A stretch of 64,000 nucleotides of DNA from Latrodectus hesperus (lineage: Eukaryota; Arthropoda; Arachnida; Araneae; Theridiidae). The stretch covers positions 40,249,893 to 40,313,892 of the forward strand of contig CM075860.1 of NCBI GenBank assembly GCA_037975125.1, read 5' to 3'. Positions within the stretch are counted from its first letter, which is position 1, and every line of letters begins with the position of its first letter. The notes beneath the pieces are model-generated. The model worked only from the letters and a program-made list of their open reading frames with translations. It did no database searches and was not told the origin of the DNA. Shown piece after piece: positions 48,590 through 60,011 of this stretch. Position numbers and translations under genes: made by a program.

Positions 48590-49590
48590 ACTAATTATAA
48601 TTAATTGATCAAAATAAATAATAGTAAAAAATAAAATGGAAATGCGCCCTTTAATAAGAAATATTTGATTACATTTTCAAAGCTAGAACATATAATGAAA
48701 ATAAAAGTTGAAAAAGAGTAAAATAAATCTCATTTGACTGGTGCTATAATTCAGTTTCACTGCATTAATATTAAACTTGTAACAAAAACACATTTACAGA
48801 TATCCGTACATGTTACCTTTTCCCCATAAATCTACACACATTTCACATGTGCTACATTTTTATTTATTTATTTATTTTTTTATCTTTGATTGATTTCCAT
48901 CTTATATTATATACAGTAAATTTACTTTACTTAAACTGCATTTCGATGTTTTGGATGTTTTATAAAGTGAATTTATTGATTTGTCTGTTTACATTTAAAT
49001 GATTTACAATAAATAAAATTTACCATTTTTAGGTAGAATAAACTACCTAAAAATGGGAAATTTTATTTATTGTTACAAAAGTCACAATTTACTGTTTCAA
49101 TTGTTAATATTTTAGTACTAAGTAGTAACGAATGAAAATGAAATTTTTTCAATTGAACAACGAACTTTTGTTGAAACAAATGTCAACATTCACCATTTTT
49201 AGAAAGAATGCGAAGAATGAAATTTAAGCGGACAAATTAATAAATTAGTTTTAAAGCATCCAAAACATTAAAATACAGTTTAAGTAAGTAAAAATAGGTG
49301 TACAGTACCTAACATAAGAAGGAAATCGATCAAAGATAAAAAAAATGCAGATAAAAACGTTAAGATTTATGAGGAAAACGAATATACGGAAATCTGTAAA
49401 TGTATTTTTGTTAAAAACTTATTATTTTAATGCAGAGAAACTGATTTTTAGTACCAACCAAATAAGATTCGTTCCCTTCCCCCCAACTTGAAAATACTTA
49501 ACTTTTATTTTCACCATGTTCAGGAAATATAATCAAATTTTTTTTTTCAGAGAGTGCAATTGTGCTTCAATTTATTATTCATTTTTATTA
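48590..49590. repeat. Long imperfect inverted repeat (foldback), arms about 450-500 bp
   Basis: The centre is at about 49040, where arms 49007-49036 and 49043-49072 pair with one mismatch. Outward, blocks keep matching in inverted order: TATCTTTGATTGATTTCC (about 48880) with GGAAATCGATCAAAGATA (about 49322); CATTTACAGATATCCGTA (about 48791) with TACGGAAATCTGTAAATG (about 49385); TTCAGTTTCACTGCATTA (about 48752) with TAATGCAGAGAAACTGAT (about 49429); GAAAATAAAAGTT (about 48697) with AACTTTTATTTTC (about 49501); and ATTTGATTA with TAATCAAAT. The outermost blocks near 48590 and 49590 are weaker. No coding capacity. It could be a foldback or MITE-type element, or a hairpin RNA source. Confidence 0.8.
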
Positions 49591-50479
49591 ATTAGTACAT
49601 AGTTTATTAAATAAGTGTCTTTCAGAATTATCCATTTATTTATATTTGTTATTAAATTCTTTATTACCATTAAAGAAATAGTAAAATAAAAATAAAACAT
49701 TTTTTATTTGCAATAATCTTTAGGCATAAAAAGATTTCATACCTAAACCTTTTTTAACCAATAAAAAATAATAAAGTGCAGTAAAAATAAGCGGAAAAAA
49801 AGTTACTTTATAACATTTTTTCAAATATAGAATAAAAGTAACACCTATTTTTAAAAAATTAATGCTTTAAAAACATTAATTTTCAAAATTATCTTGTTCA
49901 TTAATTTAAAAAAAATTAATTAAATTTTTTTAAAAATCGAATTTTTTAAAAAATATAATTTTAACTGTCATAAATTGTATTTAAATTTTAAAAATTTCTA
50001 ATACTGTAAAATAATTTCTTACGTTCTTTTTAATACTAAAATGCTTTCTTATCATTTTCAATTAATATTTGTAACAAATTTCTTTCACGTTATAAATTAA
50101 TAAGGTTCATTATTGAAATGACAAAACAGTTTTATTTCAATTTTTGAATATATTTAAAAATAATTCACGAATTTATATTTATATATATATACAAGAAACA
50201 CTATTAATGCTACTTTTTAAGTACCTATTAAATTTAATAAAGTATCGTAATAAATACTTCATTACATTCATTTTCAATTGCCCGTTAAAGATAATCAGCT
50301 AATCAATTCTCAATTTTTTTCATGTTTCATGGACGAAGCCGACATTTAAGCTGGCGTCATTTATTTCAAATTTCTTTACATCAGTGGAGCGACATAAGAT
50401 CTCACGGAGGATTGTGTATAGGACCTTCCAGCCTAGATGGTCATTAGTGGGAGTCGTGTATCAAACTTACGTCTTTCCA
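49591..50479. other. AT-rich stretch upstream of mariner
   Basis: Nothing recognised up to about 50340. A GC-richer piece at 50340-50480 and its continuation after 51420 form the host sequence split by the mariner insertion; I could not identify it. Confidence 0.5.
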
Positions 50480-50546
50480 TACGAGGTGTGGCTATTAAAT
50501 AACAAGACTGTCGTTGTAAAAAGTTTTATTCTTATTTTATACATAA

Positions 50547-50856
50547 TTATTTATTATCACCTTCAATGTACACCCCTTCTCTATCCCTGCAACGCTCCAT
50601 GCGAATTTTCCATTGTTGGAAACAGTGCTGGAAATCATCTTTTGTCAACTTCTTCTGTACTCTTGCCGCTTTCTCTTTAACAGCTTCCACGGACTCAAAT
50701 CTTGTTCCTTTTAATGCAGATTTCACCTTAGGGAACAGATAGAAGTCACATGGTGCCAGGTCTGGAGAGTAAAGTGGATGCTCTAACAGTGGGGTGCTGT
50801 GTTTGGCCAGGAATCTCTTGACAGATAACGCGGAATGAGCTTTTGGAGGAGAATTT
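50547..50856 (-). pseudogene. Mariner transposase, C-terminal piece
   Basis: In a different frame from the N-terminal half. Reads AHSALSVKRFLAKHSTPLLE, HPLYSPDLAPCDFYLFPKVK, then DDFQHCFQQWKIRMERCRD. YSPDLAPCDFYLFP holds the third catalytic Asp of the DD34D triad. The CDETW segment with the first Asp is absent, and the second Asp position falls at the junction. The element therefore cannot make an active transposase. Confidence 0.9.
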
Positions 50857-51250
50857 TTGGCACCATTTTGGCGCACACTTTTTTCATGTTCAAATTGTCA
50901 TGTAAAATTTGCCGTGCACATTCTTTATCAATGCTTACAGTTTCAGCTATTGCACGAAAACTCAATCGATGATCAGACCGAATCAAACTAGCAACTTTTT
51001 CGACATTTTCATCCGTTTTTGACGTTGAAGGGCGACCTGGCCGCGAATCATCTTCAACGTCTTGTCGGCCATCTTTAAAACCTTTGAACCATTTAAAAAC
51101 TCGTGCACGGGATAAACATTCACTGCTGTACATTTCTTTCAGTAAATTATAAGTTTCAGTACCGGTTTTTCCTAGTTTGAAGTGAAATTTAACAACAATT
51201 CGTTGCTCTATTATAACACTAACCATTTTTTCGCCAAAATAAAATAACAA
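50857..51250 (-). pseudogene. Mariner transposase, N-terminal DNA-binding half
   Basis: The frame opens at 51250 and reads EQRIVVKFHFKLGKTGTETY, then FKWFKGFKDGRQDVEDDSRP and GRPSTSKTDENV, then the second helix-turn-helix (SLIRSDHRLSFRAIAETVSI), ending near CAKMVPK before the deletion junction (about 50850-50865). These are the paired HTH motifs and the WF..FK.GR....D..R.GRP.. linker of mariner/SETMAR-type transposases. The frame then runs out of phase to a stop at 50783. The DD34D catalytic core does not follow. Confidence 0.9.
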
Positions 51251-51649
51251 TGTTAACGGAAATGAAGGTTATGACTAAACCGTGTTACTTACGCAAATGA
51301 GGCTTAGGGCATTTTGAAGAGAAAGCTTCACACTAAACAGCTGACAGTCAATGGCGGACTATGCATGCGCATTTTTGCCGCTGCAGCGTCAGTCTCGTTA
51401 TTTAATAGCCGCACCTCGTACACAGATAAGAAGGACGACCCTTTCTATAAAATACCTATTGCCATCTTAATAAACACCAAGTATTAACAATTTAAAAATA
51501 TTGATTCAAAAGCGAGCATTTTGCGCTGTTAGTATGTGTTCGATCTAAATTCATTTCCGACGCAAATTCTTTAAGCAAGCAACTACAAATAATTTGAAAT
51601 AATAAACAATTTTCTTAAGAGACCATGAAGGGATCTAATTAACACCTCG

Positions 51650-51930
51650 TAAAGGACCATATACAAGTCAAAAGTATTGGTACATCCTTCGCACATTGTG
51701 GTCTGCTAAGTTTCTTCAGTAAAGTGGGACATATTTACAAATCGCAAGAGAGAAAACCAGGAAAAAGTCCAAACTCCTAGTCAGACAAATACGCTCAAGT
51801 TGTTCAGCAGCGGCTGTGTAAATGAACCCCTAACTTTTCACTCCGAAGAAAGAAAGCTGTATATCACTAGCTCTCAATGACACAAATGCAAAGAAATTTA
51901 AAGAAAAATATTTCAACAATTGTTTTCCAT
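51650..51930 (+). pseudogene. Possible Tc1-like transposase fragment
   Basis: The plus frame near 51845-51915 reads KKESCISLALNDTNAKKFKE then KYFNN, resembling the Tc1 linker pattern '(R)KKP.ISLAN...RL.FAK.Y.NK'. Upstream, KLLVRQIRSS resembles the Tc1 'RPR..T.R..R.I' region, with stops between. A short, broken match; it could be coincidence. Confidence 0.4.
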
Positions 51931-52264
51931 ACGATCATATATATATTTTTTCCAACGGCGGGCACTTGAGAGTTGAATCATATGCCACAACAAGGCCAGA
52001 AACTGCTACTCATTTGTCGTTACCCAGCGAGCACCTGTGAACCAAGTCACGGAGGCGAGTAGCGTTGCCCGCGCCACACCACCACAAAACCCGTTTACAG
52101 GGTGGGCCACATTCATACATCATCACGGAAGAAAGGATAGAGAAACACAGAGAGAACAGAGAAAGAAAGTAACATCCATGCCCGAACCGGGATTCAAACC
52201 CAGGACCCACAGTTCAGGAGTCAGGAGCGCAAACCACTCAGCCATCGGTCGGCACGATCATATA
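51931..52264 (-). mobile_element. tRNA-derived SINE in a perfect 11-bp target duplication
   Basis: Body 51942-52253, read on the minus strand. The head GATGGCTGAGTGGTTTGCGC (A box) and GGGTTTGAATCCCGG (B box) form a Pol III promoter, followed by CGGGCATGGATGTTACTTTC and a body with CTGTAAACGGG, ending in an A/T tail. The 11-mer ACGATCATATA occurs exactly at 51931-51941 and 52254-52264. Same family as the plus-strand copy at 62888-63151. Open frames here are chance. Confidence 0.9.
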
Positions 52265-52920
52265 CATACACCCAGCGATTATTTAAATTTTAATTGTCAG
52301 AATAAGCACATTTATTATTAGAACTACTAATTTTCTAAATTGTGTACTGATTTTATTACAAACATAATAAAAAAATGCTTTAAAAAAATAAACAATTCAT
52401 AACTTTGAAGAAATATGAAATTACGGAAAATGGTAACCACATTTAATGAAAATAATTCTCATTCATAGAAATTTATCTTAAGATAAATATTTTAAAAAAA
52501 AAATCTGAATATCTACCAGAGCACGGAAAAAATCACAAGGTAAATCTTCTCATGAATAAATGCAGAAGTACCAATTACTTCTTTAAAAAATATTTAAAGT
52601 AATAGACGAGTAACCCCAGTACAAAATGTCCTCTAAAGAGGCTACCCATATGATAAATGATCCATTAAATCGCGTACTACATCAAATCTCAAAATTGGTT
52701 AGATCCTTTAAACTCTTAAAATAAACGATGGCTGAATTTTCTTAAATCAACAAACAATTTAGTGGCGGATATCCTTAAAAAAATTTCTCTCTGCGCAATT
52801 TGCTTCAACTTAAAATTCCGAAAACGGGAAAAACTGATGACTAGCAGGATCAATAATGGTCTGATTTTAAAATAAAAAAAAATTGAATACAGTAAGTTAT
52901 GGCAGGCGTGATTTCAGGGT
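52265..52920. other. AT-rich spacer
   Basis: Nothing recognised. Confidence 0.5.
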
Positions 52921-52924
52921 AATG

Positions 52925-53160
52925 TTGTGTTACGTTGGGGCGGAGCCCAAGTGTATGACGTCACGGCTGATTAATGGCTATGTTTACGAGAAGACCAGGA
53001 TAGGTAAGAAAACATTTCTTGTCGAGAATGTTTCCCACAACGTTCGATCGATTTAATTGAAAATGGAGCGACAGGAACGACGTTTGATTGATGTGCATAG
53101 GTAAGCATGTCCTCATTACGCTGATTGATGATTGGTTGAGGTTTTTATTTTTGGTGAACA
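52925..53160. promoter_or_regulatory. Candidate promoter-like patch (CRE, GC box)
   Basis: In AT-rich surroundings this segment has a GC box GGGGCGGAGC (52937-52946), a perfect CRE palindrome TGACGTCA (52956-52963), CpGs, an inverted CCAAT (ATTGG, about 53131) and two AGGTAAG donor-like sites on the plus strand. A short plus-strand frame MERQERRLIDVHR starts at 53063 and runs into a GTAAGC donor at 53101. It may be a promoter and first exon of a plus-strand gene leaving the window, or bidirectional. No conserved protein supports it. Confidence 0.3.
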
Positions 53161-54127
53161 AAGTGATTTTGTTATTGTTTCAAAAATCCTACAAATAGTC
53201 AATTGCTGGGGATTATAGTGTAAATTTCAATCTTCGGAAAGAATGCTAAAGTTTATTGCTGCGAATGTTGGGAATATGAACTAGTTACAGAAATTGAAAT
53301 AGAACTCGCACCGAATTCATTTCTAATAATATATTCATTACAACTGCGTAAAAGTTAGCAACATGAATTAAAAATTACTTAAATACCAAAAAATTACCTG
53401 AAATTCAACTAAGATATTTTTATTTACACCCAAATCATTTCAGTCTCATATTCTACGAATACAATCCATCTATTATGAAAACTAAAAATGAATTAAATTT
53501 TAGTTCCTTAAAAGAATATAAATATAAAACTTTAAATAAATCCTCTATAGAGTTTTTTTTCAAAATAATAATTTTCCATAAAAATATATTATAAAATTTT
53601 CTATCTTAACACAGAGGGCAAAAATTATGTAGATGAATTATTTTTATGAAAGCAAAATACACAAGAGTAATTAAAGACAACACTTCTTGATATTGAAAAG
53701 CTCTATTGAAATGGAGAGCAAAGAACAAAAACAATATTCTTTCCCATTACTTGTTAAGCTTCCATTTGAACAGCGTTGAAAGTTTGACTGCCAAACGAGG
53801 ATTCACAAATCTCACCATGATTGCCAAAACACAATCATAGATATTATCAATAAATTCTTAATATCATGATATTTTTCATCGTTCTTTTTGCGAATGTTAA
53901 CGAGAAATGCAATTTAGCTGAATGCCGCTAAGCTGTATTCATTCCATTCTACTTGTTAATCCTTTCTACATGATCGCTAAATCGATTTAGCCATTTATCG
54001 GAACATAAAACCAAATTTTTAAACTTGGCTTGTTAGAAACCATTACCTTGTTTATTGAGACAATTTTTGCGGCAACTTTCAAACCACTGTGAACAGATCT
54101 TTCTTTAAGGCAAGTTATTTTTAAAAG
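53161..54127. other. AT-rich spacer
   Basis: About 1 kb without a recognised feature. Confidence 0.5.
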
Positions 54128-54395
54128 CGAATACCGTAGTGATTATACCTCGCGCTCCCATGACACAGGTCTAAGGTTCGATACTCGGGCTGGGCAAGGT
54201 CAACCCAGACTTTTCATTCCGTCAATAGGTCGATAAAACTGAGTACCAAACATGAATGGGAACTAAACACTGGGAGTTTCACGTTAGGCCGACCACTTGA
54301 CCAGGACATATACCTCGCATTCCAGGACCATGGTAACAGGTATGAGCACTATAGGCATCGGGTTCCATATGGGCTGACGTGCCCTTTTTTATTGG
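54128..54395 (+). mobile_element. tRNA-derived SINE, GGTCGATAAAA type
   Basis: The head has an A-box-like CGTAGTGATTATACC and a B-box-like AGGTTCGATACTC. The body contains GGGCAAGGTCAACCCAG, then GGTCGATAAAACTGAGTACC and GGGAACTAAACACTGGG. The core resembles conserved central domains of cephalopod-type SINEs ('GGTCGAC...TTTCATCC...GGGTCGATAAA...AGTACCA'). A 5'-truncated relative is at 59820-60011. Confidence 0.75.
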
Positions 54396-54895
54396 AACTA
54401 GTAATATATATCCCTCAATTAGCTGCTTTTGCGACATTTTCGTCACCAAGCAATTCAAACTCTGTCGCTACTTAAAAAAATAACCATATATATATATAAA
54501 GAATGAGAGAGAGAGGACGAAAAACTAACGCTAAACACGAGGAAAAAAAACAAACCTGACAACAAAAAAATCCAAAAAGCAACAAAAACTCAAATTGGCA
54601 ACACCAAAGAAGAAACCGGCAACACTGCAATCAAAACAAAGAACGCCAGATTTGGCGAGAAATCTCTTGGGGAGGGTATATCATACATACACCTTTTTAT
54701 TTCTAGAAACAGAACGTAGCCAAATGGCCTGAAGGTTTTACATTCGAACCTTAATATTTTTGCATAAAGAGGTATGGACATTGTGTTTGTGATGCTCGCT
54801 TTAATTTATGTCAGGTTGGATATTTTTCGGAATTTCTTCTTTGTGAAATGAGAATAAGATTCACTAACTATGAGAAGTTCTTTAAGGAAAAACCT
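54396..54895. other. Unassigned stretch
   Basis: Mixed-composition DNA with a short GA run (about 54502-54516). The minus-strand open frame at 54590-54781 shows no family I know. Confidence 0.4.
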
Positions 54896-55110
54896 CACCA
54901 TAGGATCACCGTGGCGTAACAGTAGGATAGCGCTAGGATTCCATCCCTGTTAAATGTGAACAGCGGGAGGTAGATATTGCATTTTTGCCCTGTGCATGCA
55001 CACCTGTCGAATTGGATGCTAGGGAGTTTTCCATGTTTTCTTCATAGCAACAGATGAATACGGCCTACTATTTATAAAAAGTCCTGCAGCGTATTTACGC
55101 GGTGCCAGCT
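54896..55110 (+). repeat. Probable SINE of another family
   Basis: GC-richer block starting near GGATCACCGTGGCGTAACAG, with an A-box-like segment and AGCGGGAGGTAGATATTGCA; the latter recurs in part at 14158. No clear B box and no target duplication found, so the class is uncertain. Confidence 0.4.
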
Positions 55111-55585
55111 AAAATTCCATACTCTGGCATTACTCGTTAGACTATCAAAACGCGGTGTCAACCTGTTCCTGATACCTGTTCTATTATCAAAATACCTGTT
55201 CTGTTACCAAAATATCTGTTGTAAGGCTTTTAGTTGCTAGGGATTTCCACATGCAAGTTTTCCTTCAAATTCTCAGAAATATAGTAATAATAACAACAAA
55301 TTAACTTAACGCTAGTTATTAAATTTGAGTAGTAAAGAAATGATACCATAATTCTGTAAGGAAAATTTATAGCTATTTTTTACTTTAGCTAATACCAATG
55401 GATTTTAAACAGTAAAACAAGCTATTTTTAGATAATAATACAGAAAGTTAAAATTGACATTTACATCATTTTAAAACTGCCCATAATCAGATATAATTTT
55501 GGAAAAGATAGAATACAAGACATAAATTAAGACAGGAAAATGCTGCTAACTAGAAATTTAAGGGTAAAAGTAACAAAGTAATATA

Positions 55586-55654
<69 letters not shown>

Positions 55655-56380
55655 CAATTTAAAATTGAAACTATATTAAAATTGTTGTTTAAAACGTGTG
55701 TTACTTTTTGGATTCTATATGGAAGCCAGTTCAAATCTCTTATTCTCATTATTAACACTTACTTTAAAGTCTAACATAATTAATATAGTTAAAAAAATTT
55801 CGTAAGTGAATTATAAATCGGAAATCATGCCTAATTATAATAATTTAGTGAATTAATTTAATTTTTGCTTAATAATTAGAGCTTTAATTGGAAAAATTTT
55901 TTTACAAGTTGGTAACTGTTACTTTTTTTAGTTTAAGAAAAATTATTTCAGAACAAATATATAAACCTGAACTATATAATATATTATTATTTGATTAGAA
56001 AAATATGTATAATATATTATTATTTGGTTAGAAAATAATAAGCTTTATTTTCGCTGTGATATAATTAACAGTTTTGAAGTAAATAATAAATACTTTTTGC
56101 ATTGATTTTTCCATCATGAATATAAACACAAGTGAACATTTTCAATGAGAGAGAGAGAGAGAAAGACAGAACTATTCCCGAAAAAATTCTATTTCCATTT
56201 TAAAAAGACGGTTTATTAATTTACTGTTTCATAAATAAATCATAAAATGATAGTATTTTTCAATTTACAGATAAGGGAACAAAAAATCCACAATTTACAT
56301 ACAAATCAAAAAAGGCAGAAAGAAAGATTATCGCAACATCTCACACAAAAAACATACACTTCATAAAAAATAATAAACAA
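55111..56380. other. AT-rich spacer with TA microsatellite
   Basis: Long TA run at about 55580-55653 (interrupted by GTG early on) and a GA run near 56148-56162. Otherwise nothing recognised. Confidence 0.6.
55580..55653. repeat. TA microsatellite
   Basis: Almost pure TA for about 70 bases; the open frame across it is a translated repeat. Confidence 0.97.
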
Positions 56381-57567
56381 AACATGCCATTTCTTTCTTC
56401 TTTCTTTTTTTTATTACCAACATTGTCTCAAGATAATGCACTCTTCTTCACTAAAACCAAAAATATCTCTTTTTCCAGAAAAGCGAAAAAATTGTTAAAT
56501 GAGTTGGAAACTGTGAACCTCTTTTTTTTTTTTTTTTCCAACCAGCCGACACCTTTTTTTCTACCGAAAAAATTGCAATTTTTTTTCATTCTTTTTTTCC
56601 ATGATTACTTCGCTAAAAAAGAAAAACATAAAGAGTAAGTATGCGATCTTTCGCATTTATTTATTTTTTTTTATTGAAAAGTGTTTTGCATCAGTTCCAC
56701 ACTTTGGTTTTAAATCATTGGTAGCTTGTGGCAGCCAATCCCAGAAGAGGATGAAAGGCGCTCTCTAGCCTGTCATCGCCAAATGATCTCTGAAGAGCCG
56801 TCTCCTTCAGTAAAACATCCGTAACGTCCTTCTGCACTTGGCACATAAAAATAAATAAAGCGCCAAGACTTGATAAAGAATGTAACAATATCTTCTTTTT
56901 TTTACGCCAATGTATAATTACTGTTTGTTCCAAGTTCCACTCACCGAGATGAAGTTTCAGGGAGTGAAAACTCTCTCCAAGTTACATCCCGGTTATTATG
57001 TAAGCATGAATTAGTCAAAATTTAAATTCGGATAATGAGCGAGGAATGAAGTAACGTTTTATAAAACGTTCCAACGACATTTCGCGGTATTTAGCAAGAT
57101 ATCATTTTCGAATCTCGCTGAAATCTAATTAACTTAGTTACTGATTTGTATCATGACACATTGTAGTCACTGAGATAAGGGGAATAATTTAATAGCGAAG
57201 TACTTCAACACGAGGGTAAGAGTTATTTATAAACCCAGAATCGAATACAACTGCTGGGATCCCCGTGGAATTTGCTTATCTCATGCATTTTTGATATCTG
57301 CCTTGAAGTTAAAATAGTGTGTGTGATCAAAAGAAAAGAAATTATTAGATAATTGTTAGAATTGTGACTCTTCAGGGACTTGATGATAAATATAGTTATG
57401 TGAGGTATTGATAGAGAAACATATTTATGTATACGTGCAAATGTTTAAGCAATACTTGAATATTTAAAAACAACAGATGTCAGATAAGCTTTCATAAGTC
57501 CGAGAGTGAAATTCATGATAGTGAAAGTTACATTAATATGATAATATATACACATAAATCACGATAA
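56381..57567. other. Unassigned DNA with T-rich tracts
   Basis: 56384-56640 is a T/C/A-rich low-complexity stretch. 56710-56840 is GC-richer and on the minus strand reads an open segment including KDVTDVLLKETALQRSFGDD, which I do not recognise; it could be a repeat or an exon. No splice evidence. Confidence 0.35.
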
Positions 57568-58445
57568 TACATTGGTCTCCAAAAGTTATGGAACAACCGG
57601 TGGTTTTATGCGCTAATTTGTAAATGAATGAATGAAGAAACATTAAATTTTACAAGTATGTATTGATTGCAACATAGAAGTTTACATAAGAAAAACGCAT
57701 AAATGATTTAAAAAAAGTTAACGAATTTTTTGATCCCATATTTTACAAATCTGCTTTTTACCATTTCAGCAATATTAATTAAAAGAAAAAAATTTTAATG
57801 TTGGCGTAAAGAAGACAATAATTTTAAGATTATAAAGAGATAGTTTACAAATATTGCAATTATTAATTTAGTATTCTATTAATTAATGAAATTTTTTAAA
57901 ATTTAATCGTCCTTTCCGATTTAAAGTAACCATAAAGTGGAAGTCTTGTCTTTTTCATTTTGCTTTTTCTGCTGTTCTATTGTCCACGTGTTAATGGCTT
58001 GAATCAATAGAAAACGGCTTCTCAAACCGATGCTTTGCCCCTTATATAAGAAATCGTTTTATTAAAAAAATGAACTTCGACACTATTCTCAGACATTCGA
58101 TGGTGAACTTCGCCTTGTTTGCTGCCGCTCGTAGAATGCGATTTGAAGGCAGGCAGCAAATTCGTCGACAAGTTTCAATACATTTGACGAGTATGAAACG
58201 TTATATGACATCATGGACATTTTAAACCAATGAGAATCGTAATAAAGTGGGGTAGTCAAGATTTCAATTGTAAAGAAAGGAACAAACACTTTATAGTTAA
58301 AAAGCAATCTCGCTGGAAAAATCAATTTTTCGAAAGAGAATAATCCAAGTGTTTTTGTGTTAAAATGTCGTAGAAACAATGAGTTCACAACACAATGAGT
58401 TTTAATGTTGTTGACATGTCGTTCCTTAACTTTTAGAGGCCAGTA
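57568..58445. mobile_element. Tc1-type TIR element, no transposase seen
   Basis: Body about 57570-58443 (874 bp) flanked by TA. The left end CATTGGTCTCCAAAAGTTAT continues GGAACAACCGG; the inverted right end CTGGCCTCTAAAAGTTAAGG continues AACGACATG. These are similar TIRs with the ...CCAAAAGTTTTGGA-like look of Tc1 ends. Interior open frames are short and show no DDE motifs that I can find, so it is a non-autonomous or degenerate copy. Confidence 0.65.
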
Positions 58446-58960
58446 CGTTTGTAAAACAAATTTTACTTATTTTATCGTGATTTATATATAAATCATGGGC
58501 TAATAAAATCACTGTTTTCTGACGTTTACTTCTGGCAGTGTGTTTTTTTTTCAATAAACCAATTCAATAAAGCCGATGGCCATCAAGTTTTGAATCTCTT
58601 AAGTAATGTAGTCGATGTTTGAGAAGCATTCCTCCACCCCAAATATCCGCAGCACACTCAAGGGAGATCCAATAATAAACGATTAAAGAGTGAAGAAGAA
58701 ACAAAACGCTATTGGGTTTGTCAGAATCAAGTACTGAGTCCACTATCTTCCGGCAGGGGGCATGATGCACTTTTTACCCATCGGGTCATAGAAGCAGCTA
58801 ATTAATTATTTAAGACTACATAATTTTTTGGGAATACAAGACCAATGGTTGGCAATTCATGAACAAGATTGAAAACTTTATACAATGTGGTCGAACATAA
58901 AAAAAGGAACACTTCAATTTTCTTCTGCATACCCCACAAAAGTGCGGACTGATTCTATGA
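58446..58960. other. Unassigned stretch
   Basis: The minus-strand open frame 58564-58770 ends with LECAADIWGGGMLLKHRLHY then LRDSKLDGHRLY; it does not look random but matches no family I can name. It may be a fragment of a dispersed repeat. Confidence 0.3.
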
Positions 58961-59645
58961 ACTAATAACAGGGATGCACAACCTATGGCCCGCGGGTGAA
59001 AATTAACCCACGTCGCCTTTAAAGTTGGCCCGCGAATGTTGTTAATAAAACAAGACTAATTTAAAACGAAATGAGACTCTTTCAAATATACATGATATTA
59101 AAATCTGATAGGAAAACAATACTATATCAGTATATATATTATATATATATGAGTATACTATATCTATAATGAATATATATATATCAAATATAAGATATAT
59201 GATAGTAGATGATAACCTATCATATATTATAGTATATGCCATAATGAATCTATAAGCCTAATATAATATCAATAACTTCATATATTCAGTCATAGCTATC
59301 ATATTATATTATACTATATTTTTCATATGTTATATTATATACTATATATAATTACTAATATATTATATCATATTATTCAATATCAAGTATATTTTTATGG
59401 ATATATAGTATATATAAGTATATATATATATATATGTATATTATTACTATATTGTATATATATATACATGAGTATATAAGTATATATAGTATATTATATA
59501 ATTCATGCATATATACTATATATATATAGTATTATCACGTTTATATATATATTATATATATATATATACTACTATGGCCTATCGATATGATATTATATCA
59601 TATATTGGCCCTCATTCTGAAAAGGTTATGCACCCTGACTAATAA
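58961..59645. mobile_element. hAT-type MITE in a perfect 8-bp target duplication
   Basis: Body 58969-59637 (669 bp). The left end starts CAGGGATGCACAACCTATGG and then GCCCGCGGG; the inverted right end starts CAGGGTGCATAACCTTTTCA. The 8-mer ACTAATAA occurs exactly at 58961-58968 and 59638-59645, the hAT duplication length. The interior (about 59100-59600) is a scrambled TA-rich tract with many TATATA blocks. No transposase. Confidence 0.88.
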
Positions 59646-59719
59646 CAAAGCTACTTTTACTGCGGTTATAAACTCTTAGAAAAATATATATACTTCATTC
59701 TCTTTATTACTGATATTAA

Positions 59720-60011
<292 letters not shown>

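Larger units (their letters stand above)
50480..51420 (-). mobile_element. Internally deleted mariner element in a TA duplication
   Basis: Body 50482-51418 (937 bp) flanked by TA. The ends are inverted repeats: CGAGGTGTGGCTATTAAATA at the left and CGAGGTGCGGCTATTAAATA at the right (inverted), continuing AC.AGACTG. Full-length mariners are about 1.3 kb, so about a quarter is missing. It carries two transposase pieces on the minus strand, annotated separately. Non-autonomous as it stands; the ends look young enough to be mobilised by a transposase in trans. Confidence 0.93.

Noticed and set aside
50783..51250. Intact host gene with a SETMAR-like domain
   Set aside because: It lies between mariner TIRs, lacks a SET domain and is internally deleted.
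56384..56638. 84-residue plus-strand open frame rich in Phe and Lys
   Set aside because: Low-complexity T-rich DNA; no conserved residues or splice context.
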